In this document: in pieces, positions 27,324 through 37,315 of the stretch
Numbering within the stretch: position 1 is the stretch's first letter
Layout of the letters: each line of letters starts with the position of its first letter
Notes under the pieces: model-generated
What the model was told of the DNA's origin: nothing
The model's input: only the letters and a program-made list of their open reading frames with translations
Database searches by the model: none
Made by a program: the position numbers and the translations under genes
From: Christiangramia sediminis
GTDB lineage: Bacteria; Bacteroidota; Bacteroidia; Flavobacteriales; Flavobacteriaceae
Reading direction: 5' to 3'
Length of the DNA: 64,000 bases
NCBI RefSeq assembly: GCF_020552705.1
Contig: NZ_JAJBZG010000001.1
Location: forward strand, 434,001-498,000

Positions 27324-29855
27324 ATGGCTGAAGGAGAAAAGCTTATTCCTATCAACATTGAAGATGAAATGAAATCGGCCTACATTGATTATTCGATGTC
27401 GGTCATTGTGTCACGTGCCTTACCAGATGTGCGTGATGGATTAAAACCAGTACACAGAAGAGTATTGTACGGTATGTACGAGCTTGGAGTTCTTTCAAAC
27501 AGAGCCTATAAAAAATCAGCAAGAATTGTAGGTGAGGTATTAGGTAAGTATCACCCTCACGGGGATTCATCTGTTTATGACACTATGGTTAGGATGGCAC
27601 AGCACTGGAGCATGAGATACATGCTGGTTGATGGCCAGGGTAACTTTGGTTCTGTAGATGGGGATAGTCCTGCAGCAATGCGTTATACTGAAGCACGTAT
27701 GCGTAAGATCAGTGAGGATATGCTTGCTGATATTGATAAAGAAACTGTAGATACCCAATTAAATTTTGATGACTCTTTAAGTGAGCCTGTGGTAATGCCT
27801 ACCAGAGTTCCCAATCTTTTAGTAAATGGGGCGAGCGGTATTGCAGTAGGAATGGCTACCAATATGCCTCCTCATAATCTTTCTGAAGTCATCGACGGAA
27901 CTATTGCTTATATAGATAACCACGATATAGAGATAGATGAGCTTATTCAGCATATCAAAGCGCCTGATTTTCCTACAGGCGGTATCATCTATGGTTATGA
28001 TGGTGTAAAAGAAGCCTTTAAAACCGGTAGGGGACGAGTCGTGATGAGAGCGAAATCTCATATGGAAGAAATTGGCGGAAGAGAATATCTCGTGGTGACT
28101 GAAATTCCATATCAGGTAAATAAGGCTGATATGATCAAGAAAACAGCCGATCTTGTTAATGACCGTAAAATAGAAGGCATTAGTCTTATTAGAGATGAAT
28201 CTGACCGTAATGGAATGCGGATCGTTTATCAAATCAAAAGAGATGCTATTCCTAATATTGTTTTAAATACACTCTTTAAGCATACAGCGCTTCAGTCTTC
28301 TTTTAGTGTAAATAATATTGCACTGGTAAAAGGAAGACCAGAAATGCTTAACCTAAAGGATATTATTCATCATTTTGTTGAGCACAGACACGATGTTGTA
28401 GTTCGTAGAACAGAATTTGAATTACGTAAGGCTAAAGAGCGTGCTCATATTCTTGAGGGTTTAATTATCGCTTCAGATAATATTGATGAAGTAATTGCCT
28501 TAATTAGATCTTCTTCTAACGCTGATGAGGCCAGAAATAAATTAATAGAGCGTTTTGAGCTTTCAGAAATCCAGGCGAAGGCAATCGTTGAAATGAGGTT
28601 GAGACAACTTACCGGACTGGAACAGGATAAGTTGCGAGCTGAATATGATGATATTTTAAAGACTATTGAAGATCTGGAAGATATTCTTGCCCGTAAGGAG
28701 CGTAGAATGGAAGTGATCAAAGAGGAGCTTTTTGAAGTTAAAGAAAAGTATGGTGACGAAAGACGTTCTCAGATAGAATATGCGGGAGGAGATCTTAGTA
28801 TCGAGGATATGATCCCTGATGAAAAAGTTGTTATTACCATATCTCATGCAGGTTATATTAAAAGAACTTCCTTAACGGAATATAAAACACAAAATAGAGG
28901 TGGAGTAGGACAGAAAGGTTCAAATACCAGGAATGAAGATTTTCTGGAATATCTTTTTGTTGGAACTAATCACCAGTACATGCTATTCTTTACCCAGAAT
29001 GGTAAATGTTACTGGATGAGGGTTTATGAAATTCCTGAAGGAAGCAAGGCTTCAAAAGGAAGGGCTATTCAGAATCTTATCAATATCGAGCCTGAAGATA
29101 AAGTGAATGCATTTATATGTACCCAGGATCTTAAAGATGAAGAGTATGTAAATGATCACTTTGTGATTATGGCTACTAAAAAAGGTCAGGTTAAGAAGAC
29201 CAGATTGGAAAAATATTCTCGTCCGCGAACTAATGGGATTAATGCCATTACCATTAAAGAAGGAGATGAATTATTAGAAGCAAAATTGACTACAGGAAAT
29301 AGCCAGGTAATGCTTGGTCTTAGAAGCGGAAAAGCCATTAGGTTTGAAGAGTCTAAAACCAGACCAATGGGTAGAAATGCCTCCGGAGTAAGAGGAATCA
29401 CTTTGGCAGATGACAAAGATGAAGTAGTAGGAATGATTGCGGTAAATGATTTTGATTCTGATATTCTTGTCGTTTCTGAAAATGGCTATGGTAAAAGATC
29501 CAGTCTGGAAGATTATCGTATTACTAACCGTGGAGGTAAAGGGGTTAAAACGATCTCTGTAACTGAAAAAACAGGACAACTTGTCGCAATTAAGAATGTT
29601 TCAGATGCAGATGATCTTATGATCATCAACAAATCTGGCATTGTTATACGTATGGCTGTAGAAGATTTACGCGTAATGGGCCGTGCTACGCAGGGAGTTA
29701 GATTAATTAACCTTAAAGGCAATGATGCTATTGCTGCGGTTGCGAAAGTCTTGCATGACGAGGATGATGTTGAAAGTATGGAAGATGCTGAAAAGCCTGT
29801 AGGTAGTGAGGATTCGGCGAATGGCACAACTATTGTAGATGATAGTGAAGAATAA
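27324..29855 (+). CDS. gyrA: DNA gyrase subunit A
   Basis: This is the breakage-reunion subunit of gyrase, which introduces negative supercoils. The 843 residues have [20 protein letters not shown], catalytic Tyr121 in [10 protein letters not shown], the tower region, and a C-terminal beta-pinwheel with a GyrA-box sequence [10 protein letters not shown] (about 530). The QRDR reads [11 protein letters not shown]: Ser82 and Asp86 correspond to E. coli Ser83 and Asp87, the quinolone-sensitive state. The C-terminus ends in an acidic tail. The nearby TPR gene starts 18 bp later and is probably co-transcribed. Confidence 0.97.
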   Translation: MAEGEKLIPINIEDEMKSAYIDYSMSVIVSRALPDVRDGLKPVHRRVLYGMYELGVLSNRAYKKSARIVGEVLGKYHPHGDSSVYDTMVRMAQHWSMRYMLVDGQGNFGSVDGDSPAAMRYTEARMRKISEDMLADIDKETVDTQLNFDDSLSEPVVMPTRVPNLLVNGASGIAVGMATNMPPHNLSEVIDGTIAYIDNHDIEIDELIQHIKAPDFPTGGIIYGYDGVKEAFKTGRGRVVMRAKSHMEEIGGREYLVVTEIPYQVNKADMIKKTADLVNDRKIEGISLIRDESDRNGMRIVYQIKRDAIPNIVLNTLFKHTALQSSFSVNNIALVKGRPEMLNLKDIIHHFVEHRHDVVVRRTEFELRKAKERAHILEGLIIASDNIDEVIALIRSSSNADEARNKLIERFELSEIQAKAIVEMRLRQLTGLEQDKLRAEYDDILKTIEDLEDILARKERRMEVIKEELFEVKEKYGDERRSQIEYAGGDLSIEDMIPDEKVVITISHAGYIKRTSLTEYKTQNRGGVGQKGSNTRNEDFLEYLFVGTNHQYMLFFTQNGKCYWMRVYEIPEGSKASKGRAIQNLINIEPEDKVNAFICTQDLKDEEYVNDHFVIMATKKGQVKKTRLEKYSRPRTNGINAITIKEGDELLEAKLTTGNSQVMLGLRSGKAIRFEESKTRPMGRNASGVRGITLADDKDEVVGMIAVNDFDSDILVVSENGYGKRSSLEDYRITNRGGKGVKTISVTEKTGQLVAIKNVSDADDLMIINKSGIVIRMAVEDLRVMGRATQGVRLINLKGNDAIAAVAKVLHDEDDVESMEDAEKPVGSEDSANGTTIVDDSEE

Positions 29856-29873
29856 ATAAAAACCAAAACAACA

Positions 29874-31106
29874 ATGAAAACTAATATTTTGACAGCGGCA
29901 GCAGTGTCATTTCTAACCATGACTGCAGTTGCCCAAAAAGATGAAGTAAAAAACGCTGAAGATGCCCTTGATGATGGTAATTATACAGAGGCTAAAGCTC
30001 AGCTAAAAATTGCTGAACCAAATCTTGGCGAACTTAATGATAAGTGGCAGGAAAACTTTTATTTATATAAAGGTAAAGCTTATGCTGGAGGAAATCCAAC
30101 AGCTGAAGATATGAAGACTGCAGCTATGGCATTTCAGAAAGCTGTAGAAATGGGAAATGATGAAGCAGCAGAAGGGCTAGCAGCTTTAAAAAATAATCTT
30201 ATCCAAAGTGCAATTTCAGATCAAAATAAGGAAGATTTTGCATCAGCTGCAGATAAACTGTACACCAGTTACGAGCTAAGTAAAAAAGATACTATTTATT
30301 TGTATTATGCTGCCAATAACCTTGTTCAGGCACAAGACTACGATAAAGCGACAGAGTATCTTGAAATGCTGAACAAACTTGATTATGACGGTTCAGGAAA
30401 AGCTTATACCGCAGTTAATATTGAAACTGGAGAAAGAGAGAATTTAGGTTCACAACAACAGATGGATCTTATGATTAAGACGAATCAATATAAAGAACCT
30501 CAGGTTGAAAAAATTCCTTCTAAAAAAGGAGAAATAGCTGCTTTAATTGCCAGAATCTACATTAGCCAGAAAAATTACGAAAAGGCTATCGCTGCAATGG
30601 ATAAGGCTAAAGCTACCAATCCTGATGATTTGGGACTTCTACAAGCTGAAGCTAATATGTATTATCAAATGGGTGAAAAGGATAAGGCCAGAGAAATTCT
30701 GGAAGAAGTAGCTTCTAAAGATCCTTCAGATCCAGAAACATTTAATAATATTGGTATTATGTATGCTGAAATAGATGATACTAAGAAAGCCGTAGAATAT
30801 TATGAAAAGGCACTAGAAGTCGATTCAGAATTCAATGAAGCTCGTGTTAATCTTATTGCAGCTAAACTTGCTAAAGAGAGAGCGCTTATTGATGAGATGA
30901 ATAATCTGGGAATGAGCAAGAAAGATAATGCTCGTTATGATGAACTCGACGCAGAAAGAAAAGAATTATATAAGGAGGTACTACCTTACCTTGAAAAAGC
31001 TATGGAAGTAGATCCAGATAATAAAGATATAGTTAAAACGGCTATGAATCTATACACTAATCTAGGTGAGCAAGAAAAGGCTGAGGAACTAAAGTCTAAG
31101 CTATAA
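29874..31106 (+). CDS. Tetratricopeptide repeat protein, exported
   Basis: An N-terminal signal peptide (MKTNILTAAAVSFLTMTAVAQ) precedes a 390-residue mature protein of TPR-like helices. Clear repeats are NYEKAIAAMDKAKATNPDDLG, EANMYYQMGEKDKAREILEEVA and TFNNIGIMYAEIDDTKKAVEYY, with further copies after residue 340. Such proteins usually act as periplasmic scaffolds; the partner is unknown. It follows gyrA by 18 bp, and its terminator lies at 31126-31157. The position after gyrA may only reflect shared transcription. Confidence 0.85.
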   Translation: MKTNILTAAAVSFLTMTAVAQKDEVKNAEDALDDGNYTEAKAQLKIAEPNLGELNDKWQENFYLYKGKAYAGGNPTAEDMKTAAMAFQKAVEMGNDEAAEGLAALKNNLIQSAISDQNKEDFASAADKLYTSYELSKKDTIYLYYAANNLVQAQDYDKATEYLEMLNKLDYDGSGKAYTAVNIETGERENLGSQQQMDLMIKTNQYKEPQVEKIPSKKGEIAALIARIYISQKNYEKAIAAMDKAKATNPDDLGLLQAEANMYYQMGEKDKAREILEEVASKDPSDPETFNNIGIMYAEIDDTKKAVEYYEKALEVDSEFNEARVNLIAAKLAKERALIDEMNNLGMSKKDNARYDELDAERKELYKEVLPYLEKAMEVDPDNKDIVKTAMNLYTNLGEQEKAEELKSKL

Positions 31107-31125
31107 AACTTTCACTATAATAGTA

Positions 31126-31157
31126 AAAAAAACCACCGAATTTCGGTGGTTTTTTTA
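31126..31157. terminator. Bidirectional terminator between the TPR gene and the NlpC/P60 gene
   Basis: ACCACCGA and TCGGTGGT form a tight stem with a three-base loop; an A run precedes and a T run follows it, so the hairpin can act for both convergent genes. Confidence 0.85.
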
Positions 31158-31171
31158 TTTAAAATCAATTA

Positions 31172-31924
31172 CTAAATTATCTTCTTAATAACCCTAAGTT
31201 TATGGGTGTGCTTCTTTAATTCAGCATTAAATATCCCGGAGTGGTCTATACGATCTATTCTCACCTTTCCATCTACATGGATAATGTAATTATCCTTCAT
31301 CATTAACCCCACGTGATTTATTACCCCCTCCTGATCATCAAAAAAAGCAAGATCACCTGGTTCGCTTTCTTCAATAAAACTTAAAGCCTCTCCTTGTTTA
31401 GATTGTTCGGCTGCATTTCTATGTATCTTATACCCATTCAATTTATAAACTGTTTGAGTAAAACCACTGCAGTCTATTCCGAATGGACTTCTACCCCCAA
31501 GAATGTGAGGAGAATTTAAGTAAAGCGCAGCGGTATTTATAAGGTTTTCTTTTGTTGAAATGGAAGTTTTTGCTCTTTCACCTTCAAACCTATGGCCAAA
31601 TCTTTCTGTGAAATTCAATACAGATCCCAAAGCAACTGGCATTAACAGACCATTTTCATCGGTAATATATTCAATAAGATCTGAAGATAGCTGAATATCA
31701 TCCTCATCCAGAGAATAATATTCAGATTCTTCTATTTTTTTATACTGCTTTTTATCTATCCAGGCTTCAAAATCATCAAAAGCGTTTCGGATTCTGCTCC
31801 ATTGAGCACGTTCTTCCAAAACTTTAAAATGTTCTCCATATAATAACTGAGAGGTCATTTCACTTTCGTGAGATGCAGCCGCCCTAAGCGGTACAATACT
31901 TAAATGGCAAATCCCGTATTGCAT
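31172..31924 (-). CDS. NlpC/P60-family (C40) cell-wall peptidase with N-terminal SH3-like domain
   Basis: The 250-residue protein has an SH3b-like region at residues 1-75 (LYGEHFKVLEERAQWSRIR) and a C40 catalytic domain with Cys in PFGIDCSGFTQTVYK and His in GVINHVGLMMKDNYIIHVDG. Such enzymes cut gamma-D-glutamyl-diaminoacid bonds in peptidoglycan peptides. No signal peptide is seen, so the protein may act on recycled peptides in the cytosol or be exported by another route. The 20 bp gap to the upstream thiolase gene suggests one operon. Confidence 0.9.
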   Translation of the reverse strand: MQYGICHLSIVPLRAAASHESEMTSQLLYGEHFKVLEERAQWSRIRNAFDDFEAWIDKKQYKKIEESEYYSLDEDDIQLSSDLIEYITDENGLLMPVALGSVLNFTERFGHRFEGERAKTSISTKENLINTAALYLNSPHILGGRSPFGIDCSGFTQTVYKLNGYKIHRNAAEQSKQGEALSFIEESEPGDLAFFDDQEGVINHVGLMMKDNYIIHVDGKVRIDRIDHSGIFNAELKKHTHKLRVIKKII

Positions 31925-31944
31925 TAATTACTTATTGTTCAATA

Positions 31945-33126
31945 TTAGGAATTGCGTTCAATTATCATTGCAGAAGCTCCACCACCGCCATTACAAATAG
32001 CAGCTGCCCCTATCTTAGCATTGTTTTGATCCAGTACATTTAAAAGGGTAATTAGAATTCTAACCCCACTACATCCAAGGGGATGACCTAAAGAAACGGC
32101 TCCGCCATTGACATTTGTATTGGAATCATTCAGGCCTAAAATTTTCATATTGGCAAGACCAACTACTGAAAATGCTTCATTAAATTCAAAGAAATCTACA
32201 TCATTCAATTCAATTCCGGCTTTTGCGATTGCTTTTGGTAAAGCTTTAGAAGGCGCAGTAGTGAACCATTTAGGTTCTGTAGCAGCATCTGCAAAACTTT
32301 TTATAGTAGCCAGAGGTTTTAAACCTAATTCATCAGCTTTCTCCTTACTCATTAGAACTACAGCTCCGGCACCATCATTTATAGTAGATGCATTTGCCGC
32401 AGTTACCGTTCCTTCTTTAGAAAATGCAGGTCTAAGAGAAGAAATCTTATCCATTCTCACATTCTTAAACTCTTCATCCTCTTTTACTATTACAGGATCT
32501 CCCTTTCTCTGAGGTACTTCTACCGGTACAACTTCATTATCAAATTTTCCTTCTTTCCAGGCTTTTGCTGATCTTTCATATGATTGAACTGCAAATTTAT
32601 CCTGATCTTCCCTGGAGAAATCATGCTCAGACGCGCAAAGGTCTGCACAAACTCCCATAGCATTATGGTCATATGCATCTACCAGTCCGTCTTTCTGCAT
32701 TCCGTCTTCAAGGCTAGCCGGGCCAAATTTCTTTCCATTTCTCATATGTATATAATGCGGAATAAGACTCATATTTTCCATTCCTCCGGCAACAACAATA
32801 GAAGTGTCTCCTAACATTATTGATTGTGCTCCCTGCATTACGGCTTTCATACCGCTGGCACATACTTTATTTATAGTGGTACATGGAACTGTGTCTGGAA
32901 TTCCTGCACCTAGAGAAGCCTGTCTTGCGGGAGCCTGACCAACACCAGCCTGAACAACATTACCCATCAAAACTTCTTCTACCAATTCTGGTTTAAGATT
33001 GATCTTTTCTAGTGCTCCTTTTATGGCAATAGATCCTAATTTCGTGGCTGGAATGCTTGATAAACTACCAAGAAAACTTCCTATGGGAGTTCTCGCAGCG
33101 CTTACTATTACTACTTCTTTATTCAT
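31945..33126 (-). CDS. Acetyl-CoA C-acetyltransferase (thiolase II)
   Basis: This enzyme interconverts two acetyl-CoA and acetoacetyl-CoA. The 393-residue protein has the nucleophilic Cys near residue 88 in TINKVCASGMKAVMQGAQSI, NEAFSVVGLANMK with the catalytic His motif GGAVSLGHPLGCSG, and the C-terminal Cys in ICNGGGGASAMII. The length fits biosynthetic-type thiolase. It probably is the first gene of a unit with the NlpC/P60 protein, and is divergent from the 7TM-HD gene. Confidence 0.95.
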   Translation of the reverse strand: MNKEVVIVSAARTPIGSFLGSLSSIPATKLGSIAIKGALEKINLKPELVEEVLMGNVVQAGVGQAPARQASLGAGIPDTVPCTTINKVCASGMKAVMQGAQSIMLGDTSIVVAGGMENMSLIPHYIHMRNGKKFGPASLEDGMQKDGLVDAYDHNAMGVCADLCASEHDFSREDQDKFAVQSYERSAKAWKEGKFDNEVVPVEVPQRKGDPVIVKEDEEFKNVRMDKISSLRPAFSKEGTVTAANASTINDGAGAVVLMSKEKADELGLKPLATIKSFADAATEPKWFTTAPSKALPKAIAKAGIELNDVDFFEFNEAFSVVGLANMKILGLNDSNTNVNGGAVSLGHPLGCSGVRILITLLNVLDQNNAKIGAAAICNGGGGASAMIIERNS

Positions 33127-33213
33127 GTTTTAAGTTTAATTAATTCAAGTGTTGCGAAGTTAGTGATTTTATAAGGAATTAAATAACCTAAGCTTATTCA
33201 GGCCTATTTTTAC

Positions 33214-33221
33214 TACATTTG
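33214..33221 (+). promoter_or_regulatory. -7 element of the 7TM-HD phosphohydrolase promoter
   Basis: TACATTTG matches TAnnTTTG and lies 12 bp before the ATG at 33234, implying a short leader. No clear -33 TTG is seen. Confidence 0.45.
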
Positions 33222-33233
33222 AGCATTACCTGA

Positions 33234-35285
33234 ATGTCTATGAGCGATTTCATTAATAAGCTATATAAAAATCAGGCGCTTTTTTATAAAGTTTTCCTGT
33301 TTGTGCTTACCTCAGTATTGATCGTTTACCTGCTTCCAAAGGGCGGTAAATTTAAATACGATATCCCCAAGGGTAAGCCCTGGCAATATGAGAATCTCTA
33401 CGCTCCCTTCGATTTTGCTATTCTGAAGACAGACGAGGAAGTAGCTGCTGAAAAGCAGGATATTACCAAATCGCATATTCCATATTATAATTTTGATACT
33501 GAAAAACCTGAAAATATAAAGGAGGATGCCCTGAATGAGGTTAAGAATGTTTTTGCTGATACTACCCTGAATGTATATGAAACTATCATTGATGATTTTG
33601 TGGAAAAAACCATTGATGATATTTATGAGTTCGGTTTATTACAGGAAAGTGAACGTTTAGATCCAGATCAGTTCGTTTATTTATTGAAAGGAAATGAAGC
33701 TTCTGAAGTTGCTTATAGAAGAATATTAAAACAAAATGAGATCAGGGGATTTTTGAGTGATGAAATCTCAAACGCCGGTTTTACTTCTTTTAAAACGGAG
33801 TTACTTGAAGTCTTTTTCAATTCTGTGGAACCAAACGTAACCTTCAATAATCAACTTACCCAGAAGGAATTAGAGAGCAAACTGAACAATATTTCATATA
33901 CACGTGGGGTAATTGAGCAAGGGAGCAGGATAATTGCTAAAGGCGAAGTAGTTGAAGGTAATAAATACCATATTTTACGATCTCTAAAGGCCGAATATGA
34001 ATCCCAGGTGTGGAGTAAGACCAATTACAACTGGATCATAGTCGGGTATAGCACTTTAGTAGCTCTAGCTTTATTGATGCTATTGCTGTTCATGAGAAAG
34101 TACCGAATGAGCATCTTTGAGAATAATGTGAAAGTAACCTTCATATTTTTCAATATCATTTTTATGGTGATGCTCACCACTCTGGCAGTAAACTTTAATA
34201 TAGATTATGTCTATGTAGTGCCATTATGTATTCTCCCGCTAACCCTAAAAGCATTTTTTGATGCCCGTTTAGGACTTTTTACGCACGTTATCACAGTACT
34301 CCTTTTAGGATTTATTGTACCAAATAGTTATGAATATATGTTTCTGCAGATCATTGCCGGGATCGTGACCATTCTTACGGTAAGTGAACTGTATAAAAGA
34401 GCAAATTTATTCATTTCAGTAGGGCAGATCACTTTGGTATACATTATTGCATATTTTGCTTTTACCGTAATCCAGGAAGGTAATATCGATGATATGAAAC
34501 CTGAAGTATTTCTTACTTTTTTACTGGGTGGTTTGGCGACTTTGTTCGTTCAGCCTTTGATCTATGTTTATGAAAAGATCTTCGGAATGGTAAGCGATAT
34601 GTCATTACTGGAGCTGTCTGATACCAATTCAAAGCTTTTGAAAGAATTAGCTGAAAAAGCCCCGGGAACTTTTCATCATAGTTTAAATGTAGCAAACCTG
34701 GCCGAAGCTGCGGCAAATGAAATTAATGCGAATGCCATGCTGGCCAGGGTAGGAGCCCTGTATCATGATATTGGTAAAATGTATAATTCAACTTATTTTA
34801 CCGAGAATCAGACTACTTCTGTTAATTCTCATGATGAACTATCTCCAAGGGAAAGTGCTCAAATTATTATTGAACATGTTATTAAAGGGATCGAGATCGC
34901 TAAAAAGAACAATCTGCCAGATAGGGTGATAGATTTTATTAGAACGCATCATGGTACCAGTACCGTTTATTATTTCTATATGAAAGAGAAGGAGGCGAAT
35001 GAAAATACGTCTTCTGAAGACTTCAGATATCCGGGACCTATTCCTTTTAGCAAGGAAACGGCAATTTTAATGATGTGTGATAGTGTAGAGGCGGCCAGTA
35101 AAAGTCTTAAAGAACCAACCTCGGTGCTTATAGATAATTTTGTAGAGAAAATAATCGATAAACAAATGGAAGAGGGTCAATTTCTAAATTCTAATATTAC
35201 CTTTAAAGAAATACAGATGGTAAAGAAAATTCTTAAGCGTAAGCTTAAGAATATCTACCATCTGCGTATTGAATATCCTGAGTAA
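33234..35285 (+). CDS. 7TMR-HDED / HD-domain phosphohydrolase (PgpH-like c-di-AMP phosphodiesterase)
   Basis: The 683-residue membrane protein has the PgpH order: one N-terminal helix (about 18-37), a large extracytoplasmic 7TMR-HDED region (about 45-265), seven hydrophobic helices (about 270-460), and a cytosolic HD domain with HHSLNVANLAEAAANEI, the HD pair in GALYHDIGKM, and RTHHGTSTVYY. Family members hydrolyse c-di-AMP, which controls potassium and turgor. The ATG at 33234 is followed by a second at 33240. It is monocistronic on the plus strand, convergent with the Gre-like gene. Confidence 0.94.
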   Translation: MSMSDFINKLYKNQALFYKVFLFVLTSVLIVYLLPKGGKFKYDIPKGKPWQYENLYAPFDFAILKTDEEVAAEKQDITKSHIPYYNFDTEKPENIKEDALNEVKNVFADTTLNVYETIIDDFVEKTIDDIYEFGLLQESERLDPDQFVYLLKGNEASEVAYRRILKQNEIRGFLSDEISNAGFTSFKTELLEVFFNSVEPNVTFNNQLTQKELESKLNNISYTRGVIEQGSRIIAKGEVVEGNKYHILRSLKAEYESQVWSKTNYNWIIVGYSTLVALALLMLLLFMRKYRMSIFENNVKVTFIFFNIIFMVMLTTLAVNFNIDYVYVVPLCILPLTLKAFFDARLGLFTHVITVLLLGFIVPNSYEYMFLQIIAGIVTILTVSELYKRANLFISVGQITLVYIIAYFAFTVIQEGNIDDMKPEVFLTFLLGGLATLFVQPLIYVYEKIFGMVSDMSLLELSDTNSKLLKELAEKAPGTFHHSLNVANLAEAAANEINANAMLARVGALYHDIGKMYNSTYFTENQTTSVNSHDELSPRESAQIIIEHVIKGIEIAKKNNLPDRVIDFIRTHHGTSTVYYFYMKEKEANENTSSEDFRYPGPIPFSKETAILMMCDSVEAASKSLKEPTSVLIDNFVEKIIDKQMEEGQFLNSNITFKEIQMVKKILKRKLKNIYHLRIEYPE

Positions 35286-35287
35286 TT

Positions 35288-35740
35288 CTAGTGTACTTCA
35301 AGGATCTTGTGTTCCTTGTCGTTGAAAGCAAAGCTCTCTCCGGCTTTTTTACCTTTCATTTCCTGGTATATTGGAGCATCAGTTGAAATTGCATAGACGG
35401 TACTTCCTTCGTCCAAAGTAATTTTACCCAATGCTGCAGATATAAAATAATAATTTTCAGAAGTTTCTACCACACTTCCAAAATCGATTTGTTCTGTGTA
35501 ATGCTTTCTATCTATCCTGGCGAGCTTCTCTTTCATTTTTCTTGAATTGTCAAGATATTCAGCATACTTCTCAAAGTCTCCTAATAATTGCCCCTTACTA
35601 TCATCCTCATCATAATCTGTATGAGCATCATTATTTTCCATGGATTCCTTGATCTGGTCCATTTCATTCTGATACTTATCTATCTGCTTATTTACCGTAT
35701 CCAGACATTTATAATATAATTCCTCTTTATTCGCTACCAT
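35288..35740 (-). CDS. GreA/GreB-like transcription elongation factor
   Basis: The 150-residue protein looks like a Gre factor. Residues about 3-75 form an antiparallel coiled coil (KQIDKYQNEMDQIKESMENN and LGDFEKYAEYLDNSRKMKEK) whose tip loop holds DYDEDDSKG, matching the acidic tip that in GreA/GreB enters the RNA polymerase secondary channel. The C-terminal FKBP-like domain reads VVETSENYYFISAALG, TDAPIYQEMKGKKAGE and HKILEVH, resembling SPIGxALxGKKVGD and YEILEI. The tip acids suggest it could stimulate RNA cleavage, which is inference. It is a second, divergent Gre-type protein; the main GreA is not in the window. Confidence 0.75.
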   Translation of the reverse strand: MVANKEELYYKCLDTVNKQIDKYQNEMDQIKESMENNDAHTDYDEDDSKGQLLGDFEKYAEYLDNSRKMKEKLARIDRKHYTEQIDFGSVVETSENYYFISAALGKITLDEGSTVYAISTDAPIYQEMKGKKAGESFAFNDKEHKILEVH

Positions 35741-35859
35741 TTTTTTAATATTTCCGATTGAAATTTAAAATTAATCAAGCTTTTACTGCTTACCGAAGAT
35801 TTAGGAAATATTTAATATGTGATTTATTCATTAGCTCTCAGGCTTATAATGAGTATTTA

Positions 35860-35904
35860 TAAGCTTTTAAACTTATATTTATAAAAAATAAGGTTTTAAG
35901 CTTA
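35860..35904 (+). promoter_or_regulatory. Paired 16 bp operators upstream of the SatD-like gene
   Basis: Two copies of TAAGSTTTTAARCTTA (35860-35875 reading TAAGCTTTTAAACTTA, and 35889-35904 reading TAAGGTTTTAAGCTTA) have TAAG/CTTA outer arms and lie 29 bp apart. The -7 element TATATTTG (35911-35918) follows directly, so proteins bound here could control the promoter. The neighbouring protein has a C-terminal HTH and is the natural candidate. Confidence 0.6.
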
Positions 35905-35922
35905 TTTTTGTATATTTGAGAT

Positions 35923-36594
35923 ATGATAGCAGTACTTTCAGCAGATCTTTTATCTTCTTCCAGTTATCCCAAACAATTAATGGAAAAGGTGATTAGTAGC
36001 TTAAACCGGGAGTTTAAAGCATTGGAAAATCTTTCCAAGGAAGATTCAGGATTTAAAATTTTCAGGGGAGACAGCTTTCAGGGAATCGTATACGATCCTT
36101 CAAAAGCTTTAAAGGCAGCTTTACAGTTAAAAACTGCCATAAACCGGCTTCATTTGCATGAAAACGGAATTAATAAAGCATTTAAGAAGGAAGCAGATCT
36201 TAGACTTGCCATTGGGATTGGTAGTTATGACTTTAAAAGGGATTCTATATTGGAGTCTAACGGACAGGCATTTCAATTCTCTGGAAGAACCCTGGACGAT
36301 ATGAAAAAGGAAAACCGAAAGCTTCAGTTAAAAACACCTTCAGAAAATATTAATGCTGAATTTGATACTTCTTTAATTCTTTTTGATGCAATTGCCGATA
36401 AGTGGAGTACGGCTTCCGCAGAAGTTATTTATTATCTTTTAAAAGCCTATAAGGAAACAGAAATAGCTTCGGAACTGGGAATTAGTCAGTCTGCAGTAAA
36501 TCAGAGAAAAAAAGCTGCCGGCTGGGATGCAATTGATAAATTATTAACCCGTTATGAATCGGTAATAAAGGAACATTTTTCTAATGGAGAATAG
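35923..36594 (+). CDS. SatD-like protein with cyclase-fold-like N-domain and C-terminal helix-turn-helix
   Basis: The 223-residue protein resembles the SatD family. Its N-terminal 150 residues carry short blocks found in the class III nucleotidyl cyclase fold: MIAVLSADLLSSSS, FRGDSFQGIVYDP and LRLAIGIGSYDF, with SNGQAFQFSGR after them. Residues about 175-222 form a DNA-binding helix-turn-helix (KETEIASELGISQSAVNQRK, then KAAGWDAIDKLL). No full set of catalytic cyclase residues is claimed. The stop overlaps the next start by 11 bp. The -7 box ends 4 bases before the ATG, so the transcript may be leaderless. Confidence 0.7.
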   Translation: MIAVLSADLLSSSSYPKQLMEKVISSLNREFKALENLSKEDSGFKIFRGDSFQGIVYDPSKALKAALQLKTAINRLHLHENGINKAFKKEADLRLAIGIGSYDFKRDSILESNGQAFQFSGRTLDDMKKENRKLQLKTPSENINAEFDTSLILFDAIADKWSTASAEVIYYLLKAYKETEIASELGISQSAVNQRKKAAGWDAIDKLLTRYESVIKEHFSNGE

Positions 36595-37315
36595 TATGCT
36601 TATACTTTTACAATTATTATTAGCCCATATAGTTACAGATTTTGTGGTTCAGCCTACTAAATGGGTCGTACACAAAAGAGAGCATAAAACAAAGTCAATC
36701 TATCTTTATATACATGCTTTTATTTCCGGTTTTCTTAGTTTGTTATTTCTTGGAAAGCTGGAGTGGTGGTATATAGCGGTTTTTATAAGTATCACACATT
36801 TTTTTATAGATCTCTGGAAATTACAGTTTAAAAAAGATGATCTTAAAATGTTTATTTCAGACCAGGTGCTGCATCTTCTTATTATCGTGATCGCCTGGTT
36901 ATTTCTAACTTCAAATTTTGAAAATATAATCCCATTTATATCCTCAATATTTTCTTCTGAAGCAGTTCTGGGCGTACTTATAGGTTATTTACTAATCATC
37001 TTTCCCGCAGGATTTTTAATAGGAAAAGCAACTAAAAGGTGGCAGAATGAAGTGGAAGATGACCTCCGCAAAAATAGTCTGGATGCTGCCGGAAGGTATA
37101 TCGGAATCTTTGAAAGGGTTTTGGTACTCACTTTTATACTTACCACCAATTTCTCAGCGATTGGTTTTCTAATTGCAGCAAAATCAATTCTCCGGTTCAG
37201 TGATAAATCTGAAACCGGCGCAAGAAAGCAGACCGAATACGTGCTCATAGGTACGCTTATGAGTTTTACGATCACGATCCTGATAGGATTTCTAGTACGC
37301 CATATTGTTTTCTAG
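36584..37315 (+). CDS. DUF3307-family integral membrane protein
   Basis: The 243-residue protein has about six to seven hydrophobic helices (for example about 3-20, 43-62, 65-85, 101-117, 124-150, 185-205, 222-241), the first with LLLAHIVTDFVVQPTKWV, a typical DUF3307 N-terminus. No catalytic motif is recognised. It follows the SatD-like gene with overlapping coding ends, which is strong evidence for one operon; an internal ATG at 36596 is an alternative start. Function is unknown. The end overlaps the convergent gene by 24 bp. Confidence 0.8.
   Translation: MENSMLILLQLLLAHIVTDFVVQPTKWVVHKREHKTKSIYLYIHAFISGFLSLLFLGKLEWWYIAVFISITHFFIDLWKLQFKKDDLKMFISDQVLHLLIIVIAWLFLTSNFENIIPFISSIFSSEAVLGVLIGYLLIIFPAGFLIGKATKRWQNEVEDDLRKNSLDAAGRYIGIFERVLVLTFILTTNFSAIGFLIAAKSILRFSDKSETGARKQTEYVLIGTLMSFTITILIGFLVRHIVF

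Noticed and set aside
35923-37315. A Pycsar-like anti-phage cyclase/effector pair
   Set aside because: The size, HTH domain and operators fit a regulator rather than a stand-alone cyclase; no catalytic residue set or defence neighbours can be seen. Kept only as a possible fold relation in the findings.
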